A stretch of 64,000 nt of DNA, from contig OZ020521.1 of assembly GCA_963971425.1 (NCBI GenBank), forward strand, positions 5,473,519-5,537,518. Direction: 5' to 3'. Position 1 is the first letter of the stretch, and each line of letters starts with the position of its first letter. Position numbers and translations under genes: made by a program. The notes below the pieces were generated by a model. The model was not told the origin of the DNA, searched no databases, and was given only the letters and a program-made list of their open reading frames with translations. Of this stretch, positions 10,395 to 21,900 are shown one piece after another. The stretch is from Bryoerythrophyllum caledonicum (lineage: Eukaryota > Streptophyta > Bryopsida > Pottiales > Pottiaceae).

Positions 10395-12429
10395 TTATCT
10401 ATATTTTGAGATGGCTTTTTTAATGTTTTCTTTGGTGCATTTTGTGATTATTTTCCAGGCTTGTATGTTGGCATTTTTTGCAATTAGCGCGATATCTGTT
10501 ATCCATGTATCGTGGAGGAGGTTTGGAGGCGGCGGGGTAGGGATTTGGATGTGTTGTAGAGTTAGTAGTTCATTGTATATGGGGTGGTTGCGCCATCGAG
10601 GGTTGTTTTTTATAATTCTAATGGTTTTGCGTATGGTATGGTATGTGGTTAGGTGTTGTTTCCAAGTTTTAGAGAGTTTGCGGGGTAGGTACCCGCCTTG
10701 TTGAGAAGTTCTGTTTGTCATTTGAGGTATTGGGTGTGCTCTGCAAGTTTGTTCTAGTGTGTCAGAGATTTTATTGATGAGTTTGTCTAGGGTGTGGCAT
10801 GCTTCTTGCGATTGTGTTTGTGTTAATTGACTATCATTTTCAAGAGTGTTTATGAAGGAGTCTATTTGTACGGAGTTTTCTTCGAAGAATTTTGTGTTGA
10901 ATTTTTCTATGTTGATTTTTGGAATGGGGTTGAGTATGCGTATAGTGTCTTTGTTTAGGTTTATGGGAGTTCTACTAATTAGTGTGTTATTTGGGATGTG
11001 TAATTGTACGGGTGAGTGGTCCGAGTTGAGAATAACATCTTTGTTTGTTGTCGAGGTGTATTGTGTATTGCTGTTTGTTTTTATGTAGAATCCGTCTACT
11101 AGACTCCAATCACTATAATTATAGCCGCCTTGTCTAGAGAATTGTGTATCGGTATTGATGTAAGTGAAGTTTAAGTTTCTGTGAAGCGCCGCCATTGGTA
11201 ATCAATGTTTTGAGGGGGGGTGTGATGGTTTCCATTTTGACGGCCAATTAGCGCTATGTCTCTGTTGAAGTCACCACATAATATATATGTACGATTGGGA
11301 TTATTATTAATTTGGGATGTGATAGTGTTTTGTATATCTGAGAGATATCTAGTATCTTCGGGATGGGATGGCATGTACATGTGAAAGATTAACCACGGTT
11401 GTAGTGGGTGATTAGTGATTTTAATTATTTGAATGTATGGTGATATGAGCATTGAGGTAGGGATTTTGTTGATGTTACCTGGGAATGTATATTTTTTGTG
11501 TATTAATGTAAGGAGGCCACCGCGGCCCGGAGTGTATGGTCTCCGTTGTTGCATGCATCTTGTTAGTGCATGCGTGTTGTTAAAGATGAGTTTATAGTTT
11601 TGAAATATGTTTTGTATATATTTTGTAGATTTTGTGGCGGTTAGTTTTGGTTCTTGTATAACTTTGAGGGCCGGTGGTGTGTCTGTGTTTGTGGCTAAAG
11701 TTTGTAAGCTAGGAAGGGCAGTGTTTAGTGAGGAGGCATTCCATGTGATTATGTATGTGTTTTCTTGATTTGTTCTGATGTTTTGATTTTGTGGGGGGAT
11801 GTAGGGAATTGGTGGTAGATTGGGGGGATGTAGGGGATGTTTTGATTTTGTGGGCGGGTGTATTCTGGTATAGGGTCTAAGCATTTGAGTGATTCATTAA
11901 TGAGGTTATTCGGGAGGTAAGGGAATTCTAGTTTTATTGTTTTATGTGTTGGAGGTATGGTTTGACCCTGTAAAAAGTCATATAGTTCCGTATGTATTGT
12001 GTTTTTATGGTTTCTAATATTTTGATTATCTTCAAGAAACTTTGTATACGGGTGCGGGGTGTGAATGTGTCGTTCGGGTGGGTTTTGTAAGTTTAGTAGA
12101 GTTTGTAAGAGTGTATTGGTCCATGTAATCGTGTTTAGGTTTTGTGGATTTAGGAGATAGTTACATTCATCTGTGTGTGGGTGAGTAGTGGTTACTAGTG
12201 CATATAGAATGTGGGTTGGTGGATGTGCGTTTTTTTGTTGTATGTATTGGGCAATGTTTGGGTGTGTGTTACTATGTATGTGGTGTAATGTATGTGTGTT
12301 TTTTAAGAGAGGAGCAAAGGCTTTTGCAATGTGTCTATATTCCGGTTGTAGTTTTATGGTGTTAGGTATGAAGTATAGCTTGGCATTCTTTTTATGTGAT
12401 GTAGGGTGTCTTTTTAGTATGTTAGGCAT
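10395..12429 (-). pseudogene. LINE APE-type endonuclease block of ORF2
   Basis: Three overlapping frames make up one decayed domain. 12429-11749 is an N-terminal extension without recognised motifs. 11884-11171 holds IITWNASSL, KVIQEPKL, HMYMPSHPEDTRY and YILCGDFNRDIALIG. 11195-10395 completes it with WSLVDGFY and NSDHSPVQLHI. These are the Asn, Gln-Glu, Tyr, GDFN and SDH motifs of APE endonucleases, which nick target DNA to prime reverse transcription. Two frameshifts (near 11850 and 11185) and the TAA at 10395 separate it from the RT. The catalytic residues themselves look unchanged. Confidence 0.85.
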
Positions 12430-14022
12430 GGGCCCCGGATTGGTTTCTATATCACCTCCTAAAAGTAGTAGTAATTTGTGGTTTATATGTTTATAATTGT
12501 ATTTTAAAGTTTTTCTATTTTTTGTAATTTTTTTCTAAGCCTTTGTTATGTTATTAATGTTCTGTTTGTTTGGGAGGGGATGGGTGTGTGGAGGTAGGTG
12601 GGTGATGTATTTTTTCCTGTTATTCATTTTTATAGTGGTTGTAATTGCATTTGTCTTCAACTTGTTTTGTGTACATTTTGTTTGCGTGATTGTTTTTATT
12701 TTTTTAATGTTGTGTAGGTGTAAGTATGTTTGTTTGTGAATTTTTGTAGGTGTATTTGGCCATGTGTGTATATTGTTATTATTCTTTAGAGTGTTTGTAT
12801 GTGGGATTATGTTGGTGTTTGGTGGGGTATTTGAGTAATTTTGATAATATGAGGTTTTATTGTTTTCTTTTGAGTTTATTGTTTTATGTGTGGTTTTTTG
12901 TTTGGTTATTGTTATTTTGTTTTTAGTATTGTTATTTATTATGTATATATGTATTTTTTGTTTGGTTATGTATGTGTTTTTGATTTTGGAGCTTGTTGTC
13001 GGTATGTCTTTGTTTGTTTTTTTGGAGTGTGGGGTGGTGGTGACAGTGTAGTAATCTTGAGTATTTTGTGTATGTGCGGTGTGTTTGTATATGTAGTCTA
13101 TAGGTTTGGTGGATTTGTGCATACCATTATGTCTGTTAGTGGGTATGTATGTTTTTGTGTATATGTTTGTGTTTGTGGGAAGGTTCCTTTGTAGCAAAGG
13201 AGATATAGGTGGTTGTATGGTGGTAGTAAATTGTAATTGTGGGGCGGTATGTGTTTTTGTATGTTTTGTATTTTCTTGAGGTATAGTTATCTTTCCAGGT
13301 TCTGTGTGTTTGTCTTGTATTGGTCTGTGGATTTTCTGGTTGGTATGTATTCTCCCGAAGGAAGTGTGTGTTCCAAGAGTCTTTGTAAGAAGTATATATA
13401 TATGTAGATGGAGTACCATTCCATAGGTAGCGGAGATATACATTAATCCATATAGTGTAAGTACTATATGTCACTCGTGTCTCACTTCTAGGTGTGTTTG
13501 TAACCACTATGTAAAAAGTAGGGTGTCTAGTAGCTAATTGAGTTTTTAGAGGTGGGGGGAAGATAGCTACTCTATGTAGGATATTTAGGTAGTAGATTTT
13601 TAGTGAGGTGGAGTATAAGATGATGTTATATGGTTGAGGGTAGGTAGATATTGGTGTAGCAATAGAGATAAATGACAAAATATATCTTTGTGAATAAAGT
13701 AATATAAGCTTATGGTGAGAACAAGTAGAGGGTGGGAGGAGAACGCAATTTACTCTGAGAGAGAAGGTTGCAGCTATATCATTGTAATAGGGTGTAGTGA
13801 GTGAAAGTGTGTGCATTGGTGTAGGTAGTAAATATACTAAAAGGATGTGAGGAGAGTAGTGGAAGGTGGGAGGATGAGCGGGGTGTACTAGGAGATTAAG
13901 AGATGTTTCTATACTCTTGTGGTGCGGTGAGGCATCTAAGGTAGGCCTAGTTGCGATAGGGGAGTCATCGTTACTCACCCATGGAGCTTCATGACGTTGA
14001 GATGTTTGTCTATATTCCGTGG
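12430..14022 (-). other. A/C-rich spacer between LINE ORF1 and ORF2
   Basis: The sense (minus) strand is almost free of G for ~1 kb, so long frames such as 13443-12535 are open by composition. They encode only Thr/Asn/Lys/His/Ile-rich low-complexity peptide. I do not regard them as genes. The ORF2 start may lie here. Confidence 0.5.
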
Positions 14023-15828
14023 TCAGTCCACGTTTGACGAGTCTCCAAGGGCTGTGGCTTTGGATCTTGTGATGTCTTGCATTGCAAGTAGTGTCGAGGT
14101 CATGAGGCTCTCCACGTTGGCAAGTTTGTCTTGGAGTTCTCGAGTGCTGTTGTCAGTGTAGGCCCTAGTCTCTTTGATGATGTCTTCGCGCAAGGTGGTG
14201 AGCTCCTGTCTCAGTCTTTGATTCCCTGCCTCCATAATGGAGGCCATCTCCGAACGAGAGATGCCAGAAGGGGCAGGGGTAGCTTGGATGGAAGCCACCG
14301 TATTCACAAGGGCCTTGTTAATGTCATTGAATCTCCAATTCTTCACAAGAGTGGGGGAAGGGGGGTCTACGCCTTCTAGGCTACGACGGTGAGGTGAGGT
14401 CTCTACCTGGTGTCTACCTATGATGAAGGTTTTGTTCAAGAACTGTCTGTAGGTGATGGGATTTTGGAGTTGCACATTGGATCCTCCATTGTGTTTCCCC
14501 CCTTCTTGCTTATGGAACCATAAAGATACTAAGTTCTCCCCAAATACCTTATGAATGGCTTGCGTGGTTTCTGCCACGCTGGTTAGTATGGGAAGGTGAG
14601 AGAGAGTGATCCTGAGGGCATCTTTCTTTGCTCTATCTGTAGCTGATAGGGTGTCAGAGCTCGAGGCTTTTGCTGCTAATATCTCTTGTCTTGTGGTGAT
14701 GCTATGGATTTCAAACTTCTTGGCCTGTTGTGGGGTTGGGGCCACTATGAAGGCATGGGATTCGTTTTCCATTTTCTGTACGTCCGTAACTTCAAATTCT
14801 AATTTCCTTGTAAAGCCATTAAATACTACATCCTGGAAGAGGGAGTGTGTAGGCACCCCCTTGAGATTGTCACTCTTGATTTTTACGGACAGATTCTTCT
14901 TGGCCACTGCATGAAAGGTCTTGCATACTTTACCTCTGGTGGCTGGTCCTAGCGGGTCTAAGTGCAAAATGAAATACCTTGTGACTCTAAGTAGTGCAAT
15001 GGCATCCACCTCTGGCCTGATGAGGTGGAGCTTAATAATTCCTGACCATATGCTTTTGCCATGTTTTTTGACCCCCTTACATAGGATTGCTACGGGGTCT
15101 ATCAAGTCCTTGCCAAGGGGTATCTTCATATGTTCAAGCCTAACAATGGTAAGCTTCCTCACATCCTCATGGTATAATAGGTGTTGTGGTAGTTCAAAGT
15201 GTATTGCTACTTGAAAATCAAAGGAAAGGCTTGTCTCAGGAGAGGTGGGGATGTCAAATGGTACCTGTGTTAGATTATAATGTTGCCCCGCGATGTTGTC
15301 ACTCCGTATAGGGGAGTATAAGAGTTGTGGGACTCTTGGATATGCCACGTTGGCACCAATAGCCTCCTTAGCTTCCTCCTTGGGCATACCGCGAGTAATC
15401 ATGTCCAAGACGCTCTCACCACTAACCAGAGGCTCGTGTCCTTCATCAATTGCGAGTTTTTCCATGGTGGAGAAACCCAGCCAAAAGCGAAAGGAAGAAA
15501 AGTTTGGAATAGAGACTTGTAGAAAGGGTGTAGAATTACCTTTGGCTTTTTTCGTGGGGGTTGGGGCTTCTTCAATAGAAGGACTGTCCTTGTGGGCTTC
15601 TATAGACCGCTTAGAAGTTTCTGATGTGCTCTCCTTCTCCATGTCTGTTGCTCTAGAGTCTTGGAAAAGCTTGAGTTGATTGCTGGAGCGGTCTCTTCGA
15701 GTTGCCTGGGATGCTTGGGGTGCGTTGTCAGCCATCTCCTCGAGTGATGTGGTGCCTGTCGTGCTTCTCCTCTTACTTCTGATGTGGCCGTTGAGAGTCA
15801 GCTCCTGGTCAGGGTCAGAGTTCTGCAT
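14023..15828 (-). CDS. LINE ORF1 protein (gag-like, 601 aa)
   Basis: An uninterrupted 601-codon frame upstream of ORF2 on the same strand, so most likely the nucleic-acid-binding ORF1 product. The N-terminal ~110 residues are charged and Ser/Thr-rich. The middle (about 110-470) looks globular, with KLAIDEGHEPLVSGESVLDM, an IKLHLIRPEVDAIALLRVT stretch and LRITLSHLPILTSVAETTQ leading to a conserved-looking VSLWFHKQEGGKHNGG. The two hydrophobic/basic stretches resemble RRM-like cores but I cannot assign them. The C-terminal ~80 residues (RLRQELTTLREDIIKETR and on) form a coiled coil. No zinc knuckle is visible. It is more GC-rich than ORF2. It could belong to a different LINE copy than the ORF2 blocks. 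Confidence 0.65.
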   Translation of the reverse strand: MQNSDPDQELTLNGHIRSKRRSTTGTTSLEEMADNAPQASQATRRDRSSNQLKLFQDSRATDMEKESTSETSKRSIEAHKDSPSIEEAPTPTKKAKGNSTPFLQVSIPNFSSFRFWLGFSTMEKLAIDEGHEPLVSGESVLDMITRGMPKEEAKEAIGANVAYPRVPQLLYSPIRSDNIAGQHYNLTQVPFDIPTSPETSLSFDFQVAIHFELPQHLLYHEDVRKLTIVRLEHMKIPLGKDLIDPVAILCKGVKKHGKSIWSGIIKLHLIRPEVDAIALLRVTRYFILHLDPLGPATRGKVCKTFHAVAKKNLSVKIKSDNLKGVPTHSLFQDVVFNGFTRKLEFEVTDVQKMENESHAFIVAPTPQQAKKFEIHSITTRQEILAAKASSSDTLSATDRAKKDALRITLSHLPILTSVAETTQAIHKVFGENLVSLWFHKQEGGKHNGGSNVQLQNPITYRQFLNKTFIIGRHQVETSPHRRSLEGVDPPSPTLVKNWRFNDINKALVNTVASIQATPAPSGISRSEMASIMEAGNQRLRQELTTLREDIIKETRAYTDNSTRELQDKLANVESLMTSTLLAMQDITRSKATALGDSSNVD

Positions 15829-15959
15829 GTCGTTTCTGATGTGACCCAGGGGGCCGACTCCGCGTTAGAGTCTGTTTCTTCTTGCAGTAGGAGCCGGCGG
15901 GTGGGGGTACCATTCTTCTTGCTGAGCTTGGAGGGAGGTGCTGGCTCTGGCTTGGCTTG

Positions 15960-16520
15960 TGTGCTCCTCCTTCGCCGGAGTGGGCGGGGCGAGGCGGCTT
16001 GTCTGTTGCGGGGTGAGGCAACGTGCTTGCTGCGGGGGTCTGGGATGGGCGATGGCTGGGGTCCGAGTTGGTCCCTGTCTTCTAACTAGAGTCTGTGAGA
16101 AGGGGCAGCGCTCCTATGGCGAAGCTTGGAGGGGGGGGGCGATGTCTGGGGATCACGTTGTGGTCTCCTCCTTCGTCGGAGTAGACAGGGCGGGGCAACG
16201 TTGCTACTGCGAGGCTCGGAGGTGGGCGACGGGTGAGTTCCGAGTTGAGGCTCGCTTATCCCTCGGAGTCGGTGTGGAGGGGCTGCGCTCCTGTTGCAAG
16301 GTTCGAGGAGAGGCGATGTCAGGGGTTCTAGTTGCGGGTGTGTTCGCAGCCGGAGTAAACGGGCGGAGGCAACGTTTCTTCTGTGGGGCTTGGAGGTGGG
16401 CGATGGCTGGGGTTCGGGTTAAGTCAGTTCCACTGGCTGGAGACGGTGACAAGAGGCAACGCTCCTGTGGTGGGTCTTGGCGGGGGGCGATGGCTGGTGT
16501 GCGAGCGAGACGAAGTGGAA
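15960..16520 (-). repeat. 87-bp tandem repeat in the LINE 5' region
   Basis: At least six diverged units. The anchor GATGGCTGGG or its variants falls at 16051, 16141, 16228, 16315, 16402 and 16489, so the spacing is 90, 87, 87, 87 and 87 bp. 87 is divisible by 3, which explains the repetitive plus-strand open frame over it. It lies just upstream of ORF1 in element orientation, where some LINEs carry promoter monomers. Confidence 0.75.
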
Positions 16521-18159
16521 CGAAGTCTTCAGTCGCAGTGGGCGAAGCTGGGCGACGTGCCTGTGTCGAGGCTCGTGAAGGGGCGCTGCTTGGTGCTTGC
16601 TTTGTGTCTGTGTCGGGCCTAGGAGTTGGGTCTTCTTCTTCGACTGGCGGTGGTTTGTTCGGGAGGGAGGTTGTTGTACTGTTGGCTGTGCTGGTGGTCG
16701 TACGGTCGTCTCCAATCGCCGTGTATGTCTCTGCTCTGTAAGTCGTCTACCTGTCCCTGTTGTGGTGTCTGTGGGTTGCTTCGTCCTTGGGCTTGTGCGT
16801 CTCCTTAGAAGCTCCGGGGCTGATATTGTTGGTGGGGGAGTCTCAGGGTTCTTCTAGGAGGCTTTCCGCTTTGTTGGGAGGGCCTATTCGGGTTCCCAGC
16901 TCATATGTGCGCTCCTAGAGCTGCCTAGTGTTGGTTGGTTTCGTCCGTTGTGGTGTTTGGCTAGTGGGTTTAGGTAGGAGGGGTGACAGGTTGTTGATGT
17001 TGCGGTCTTGTTGTGAGGAGGATACCTTCTGTCGTATATGAGGTTGCTATCGTGGGGTTTGTTGGGGGGGCGTTGTGGCTGTTCTCCGCTGCTCCAGGCT
17101 GCTTCAGTCTGTATCCTTCCTTGACTTCTTGCCTCGTCTGCTGTAGGTTGTGCTACACGACTTTGTTGTTCGTCCTTTTCGGGGGGTCGCACTTCGCTTT
17201 TGTCTTTTTTCCCTGCTACGAGGGGTTCGCTTACAGGGGGGGTAGTTCACTGGGAGCTCCTGTCTCGTATTGGGCTGGCTCTTGATGCCGGGGGTGCGCT
17301 GTCTCTGGTTGGTGAGGAGTGCTGCTCGGGAGAGGCGCTGTTCTTCTGGCTGATGTCTTTGAAAAAATTTCCCCTGTAGGTCCTTGTATGCGCGCAATTT
17401 TCTTCTTTGGTTGGTGTTGTAATTGCGGTTGAACAGGGTTATGCCTTCTAGAGTTCTAGGCGGATTTCTCCAGCGCTTCCGCTCTTGGGAGTGGCCTGCA
17501 ACTGGTATTTCTACTTCACTCTCTCTGAGTTTGTTAGTATATTTTCTTGCATATTTATGTGTGTTATTTACGTGAGTGTATGAATAGTTATTAAGAGTGT
17601 GAGTGCAATGTATTAAAACAAGACGAGGTTTGGGAGAGGAGCAAGCCTGGTAGTTGATCTTCGTGTGGAGCGTGTTGGCCTGGCTTCCTTGGCCTCGTTT
17701 TGCTCCTGTCGTATTTTTTGATGCTTGCCTGTGGTGGGAGGTGGCACTTTGAAGCTGATTTTTTGTAGTGTTGTATGTAGGAATGTCTTCGTTGAAGACT
17801 CGTCCTTCGATTCTTGCTTCAGCCTCTGCAAGAGTCAGAAAACTTTTCCACGAGGTATAAGTTCTCACTTTTTTTTGGTGATGTATGTGCTTGTTAAGTG
17901 GTTTTAGTCTGTTTTCTAGTTCTTCTAGTGGAGTGCTTATAGTGCTGGATTTTCTTTTTAGTTCTTTGTTTTGTGATGTGTAGTGATAAGCAGTGTGTGT
18001 AGGGTGTAAGTGGTGAAAGAGGTAGCAACTATAGAAAAGAAATGACGTAAAACAAAGTGAGGTAGTTAGGTTTAGAATGAGCCTGATATTGGCGTTTTCC
18101 TTGTGTTGCAGCTGAGTCGCAGGTGGTGTGTCTGTTGGCTCCTCTCTCGTTCCTTGTGG
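16521..18159 (-). other. LINE 5' region, non-assigned
   Basis: GC-richer sequence with several overlapping open frames (for example 17868-17104, minus, 254 codons, Arg/Lys/Thr-rich). None shows a recognisable domain. It probably belongs to the 5' UTR or leader of the LINE. Confidence 0.4.
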
Positions 18160-18350
18160 CTCCGATGAGGCTGGTTGGTGAAGTTGGTGGGATCGAGCTG
18201 GTCTGTGCAGTGCAGGTTGGCGGAGTGTGTTGATGTAAGCCGGCTCCGATGGAGCTGGTTGGTGAAGCTGGTGGGATCGAGCTGGTCTCTACAGGGCAGG
18301 TTGCCGGAGTATGTCGATGTGAGCCGGCTCCGGTGGAGCAGGTTGTCGGA
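18160..18350 (-). repeat. 84-bp tandem repeat near the LINE 5' end
   Basis: About 2.3 units. TCCGATGAGG/TCCGATGGAG/TCCGGTGGAG start at 18161, 18245 and 18329, an exact 84-bp spacing, with GCTGGTTGGTGAAG and GGGATCGAGCTGGTCT in each complete unit. This is a second candidate promoter monomer array; 18351-18952 after it shows nothing recognisable. Confidence 0.7.
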
Positions 18351-18952
18351 GCAGATTTGGAAGATTGTGAGCTGGGATTGGTGTTCTACTGTTAGGACGA
18401 GCTGTGATTATCTGTTTGCATGTGGTGTGTGCTTGTGCGTCGTGGATCTAGTATTGTGTCTACTTTGTTTGCTCGTACTTTCGAACTGCTACTATGGCGT
18501 AGTTGCGCTGGATCTGTTGGGCCTATCACTTTGCGAGAGTTTCTAAGTTTCCAGGGAGTAGGGGAGGGAGGAGTGGGTAGATCTGAATCGTCTTGATCCA
18601 GCAACTGAGATTGGATCTGGCTAGTGTATGCGCGTAGTGAGTACAATGATGGTAGATTTGGCTAGCCAACACATAGGTTCCCTCTCTTTTCAGTGTACCT
18701 CTAACAATCTCCTCACAATGTGTTCACTAGCGCCTAACTCAACATAGATCTGAATCTTTTTTTGTCCAATCCAACACATTTGACTTTCAGCATCACCTCA
18801 TACACAAAACACTGCAAAGGGAGGACATTCACCAAGCCCAGCACCTCTTGGCAACCCTAATGCATGTTTTTGCGACTAACTCCACACTCCCCTCACCTGA
18901 AAACGTGGAGCGATTTAGCTGAGCATTCTCTGTATTCTCTTCGAAAGTCCTC

Positions 18953-18963
18953 GTCAGCCACAA
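18953..18963. repeat. Right target-site duplication of the LINE
   Basis: GTCAGCCACAA, identical to 3485-3495. Helitron helicase sequence resumes immediately to the right. Confidence 0.7.
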
Positions 18964-21900
18964 CCTCTTTGGAACAACATGCAAAATCTCTTTGAAATTG
19001 CCACACATCACAAAAGTATTTCTTCCAAATGGCACAACTTATTTCGTTATATTATAGAATGTATGGTGGACAATTTCAAAAGCAAGCTTGTTGATCTTAG
19101 CGCCTCGTCCCACAGAATGAGTGCTGTACATCGTATTGGTTCCGCCAAATCACTTGGCTTGTAGATGTTGTACACAGAAGTCGGGTCCACCTCAATTGGA
19201 ATTTTAAATCTTGAATGAACAGTTTGACCTTTATGTAGTAGGAACAATTCGGCAATTCCAAACATAGCACTACCAACGTAATTTGATTTTGCGTACGCAT
19301 GGGCTTTATGATTATCCAATATATATTTCTCATACGACATGATCCATTATCAAAGTAAATCTTGTTGAAGATGTCAAGTATATTCAAATTGCATGATTGT
19401 TTCATAAATGTCCTGTTGCTCAATGTTCAATGTTTCAATTTTTTATTGAACAACTTCCCTTAATTGTGCAACATTGCTAATCAGCTACTTCAAAATTAGT
19501 CTTGCATTGACCGTGAGATGCTTGCAATTTTTTGATGAGTCAATATGCAGGTTGTGGCAAATTAAAATTGTCTAGTGACTTCTCAAATGTTGCAAGCAAT
19601 TAATCGAACACGTTCAATGCAAGATTGCAAATCAACTCCTCTAATGGTTGTTCCGTCGTCCAATAAACTTTCACAAAATTGCTTCCATAGTGGTTGTGGG
19701 TCTGTGGGTGGTCCATTCCTCAAGGAGATTACAAAAAACAAATAGAGTTGAATGCATAATTGCTTTGCTACGCCTTCATAGAGACATTGTTCCTATTGTT
19801 CATAATTCTTGTAGAGTTTACGTGCAATGCAAACAACCTTAATAGTGTCAAAGACAATGCCTTTGAAAACACATGTTTTAATAAAAACATGTTGCCCCTT
19901 TTACTACCATCAAAATTATTCGGATAAAGTATCTCCTGTCTACCAATAAATTGACAACATAGAGATGCCCCATTGAAAATTCTTTCTTTCAAATGGCCCA
20001 TTTCTTCTTTGACTGTGATGTGAAGCAAGAACAAAAGTCCTCATAAGACGTCTCCCTTGCAAGTAGAAATATCTTATTTGCCTCAAGCCATTCTTTCAAA
20101 GTTATCTTCCTTATTCAATATGTATCAAGAATATCCTCTAGATTCCTTTTTGCATTAAACGTCATAAACTCTTGATCGGGTAGATGAATTTGCAAACACT
20201 TAATTGCTTCAAATTTATTGTGCATTAAAAACCCAAATAGTCTCCAAGTTGCCTCAACGCAAAGACGTAGCAAGCATCAATGTACGGTTGATTTACGATA
20301 GTGCTTTCCAAGACCACAGTTGCGCAATTATAACAGATATTTAACAAAAATGGACAAATGAAAGTCAATAAATAGTGGTCGGCTTCTGGCCTAGAGCTAA
20401 CAAAGCGTCTTGTCAATAATCTTCTAAAGTGCCTAACTCACTCATTTTCTTTCCTAATGGAGCATATGAGATGTTTTTTGGCATCTACAAAAATGTAGAT
20501 GTCAAAAAAACACCTCATAAGCTTGATTTGGACAAAATTTGAGTAAGTTATGACCGTTTGAAATTTTCATACGAAGAGAAGCATTGGTTGGCAGCTTATA
20601 AGAATTCAGACTCTAATCGGTCCACAAATGGTGATTTTGTCCAAATTTTGTTAAATATTCGTTTTATGATCTTTGTGCAAGTATTTAAAAAAAAAATTAC
20701 ATCGGTGATGAACGAACATGTGTTGGCACAAATGATTGATAAATGATTGAGTTGGCTTTCAAACAAGCATGTTGAGGCTAACTTTAACGTTGATGTGCAT
20801 GTTGTATTTTGGCATTAAATATAGGTTGTGCGATACGATCCAACAATTGTCAACTTGATGACTTTCGTTGTCAACAAAAATAGCGCCAATTATCTCTCCC
20901 TCTGTAGACAAGATAGAAATTTCTTTACATGCATGTTTCATCGGTGAAGTTTCAAGGATACCGCTTGGTACAATTGTCACCTTCTTTGTGCAAGGCACTT
21001 GAATTTTGTGTGCCGCCATGCCTTTCACAAAACAACTTGTCATTGTGAAGTACACATTGTGGTGATTGACCGAACCGAGAAGTTTAAGAGTCACTATTAA
21101 GTTGATCTCATCTTTGGTCTTTGATGAGAATAAATTCAATGTGCGCTTGAGGTAGGACTCTCCTATGAAATTCTATCATTGAAGTGTGTCCTAGTACTTT
21201 GCTAAAAAGTTTGTGGACCTTGAAATCTACCAATTGCTCTTAAAATTCTAAGTTAAATACAAGCACAACTAAATTATATCGGTCTAGTGATGTTTGCTCG
21301 GGTTCTAGTTTTGTTGTAAACTCAAGCCATTTTGGGTTGCATGTGAACGCCCAAACATGCGCACAATAGCCATTGCATTATGATAGAGCTAATTTCATTG
21401 ACGCCCGCCTCGCAAAAAACAAGACAACATGATGAAAATTTAACCAATTGGTGCAGGATCATGGTTGCCAATATTCATGGCATCTACCACTTTGCTATAA
21501 AGTTCGCATCATAGGTCCTTCTGAGTATCCTTCTGATTCTCCTTGATGAATTTCAAGTAGTAATGTTCAATGCATGCCCATGCGTCTATCATTATCTACT
21601 GTAACAAGCGGCTTGCATGGAAGATGTGGTTGTAGCAATTACACGAGTAAAACACATATGCATAAAAATGCATTTGTGTTAACTTTTTAATGCCTGAGAG
21701 GCACTGAAGGGTCATTTTTTTGTGTTTTTTCTCTTGTAACTCTTTCTACAATACTCCATTGTGTCTTGCATACTCTAAATTCATTTTGAGCTTGTCATTA
21801 GTTTTCTTCGGATCATTCCAATATCTAATCCTTGCTAGCATCAACAAACTACAATGATTTCCATAAAATTGAGTCGTAGATTTTTTGTGCTGAAATGTAC

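Larger units (their letters stand above)
3496..18952 (-). mobile_element. Composite LINE with APE, RT, RNase H and RLE-like domains, inserted in a Helitron
   Basis: The element lies on the minus strand, with its 5' end at 18952 and 3' end at 3496, between 11-bp direct repeats. The 3' terminus is a short (TTC)n tract (GAAGAAGAAGAA on the plus strand). In element order it has a GC-richer 5' region with two tandem repeats (84 and 87 bp), ORF1 (15828-14023), an A/C-rich spacer, ORF2 as broken blocks (12429-5125), a 3' UTR, then a second diverged copy of the RNase H/RLE/3' UTR module (4933-3496). The plus strand is strongly G/T-rich over the whole interval. A 215-bp MITE is nested at 7278-7492. 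ORF2 has several stops and frameshifts, so the element is dead. Confidence 0.75.

Noticed and set aside
12535..13443. 302-codon Thr/Asn/His/Lys-rich protein
   Set aside because: The sense strand is nearly devoid of G, so stops are rare by composition; there is no domain or conserved pattern.
15938..16741. 267-codon plus-strand ORF with repeated QR..CG..R.AM.G units
   Set aside because: It is the 87-bp tandem array of the LINE read on the antisense strand.
18829..18952. Continuation of the Helitron helicase (LNRSTF, VELVAKTC) left of 18953
   Set aside because: It looked plausible at first, but the 11-bp duplication and the better continuation at 3484 (spacing to the next helicase block) show this stretch belongs to the LINE 5' end.
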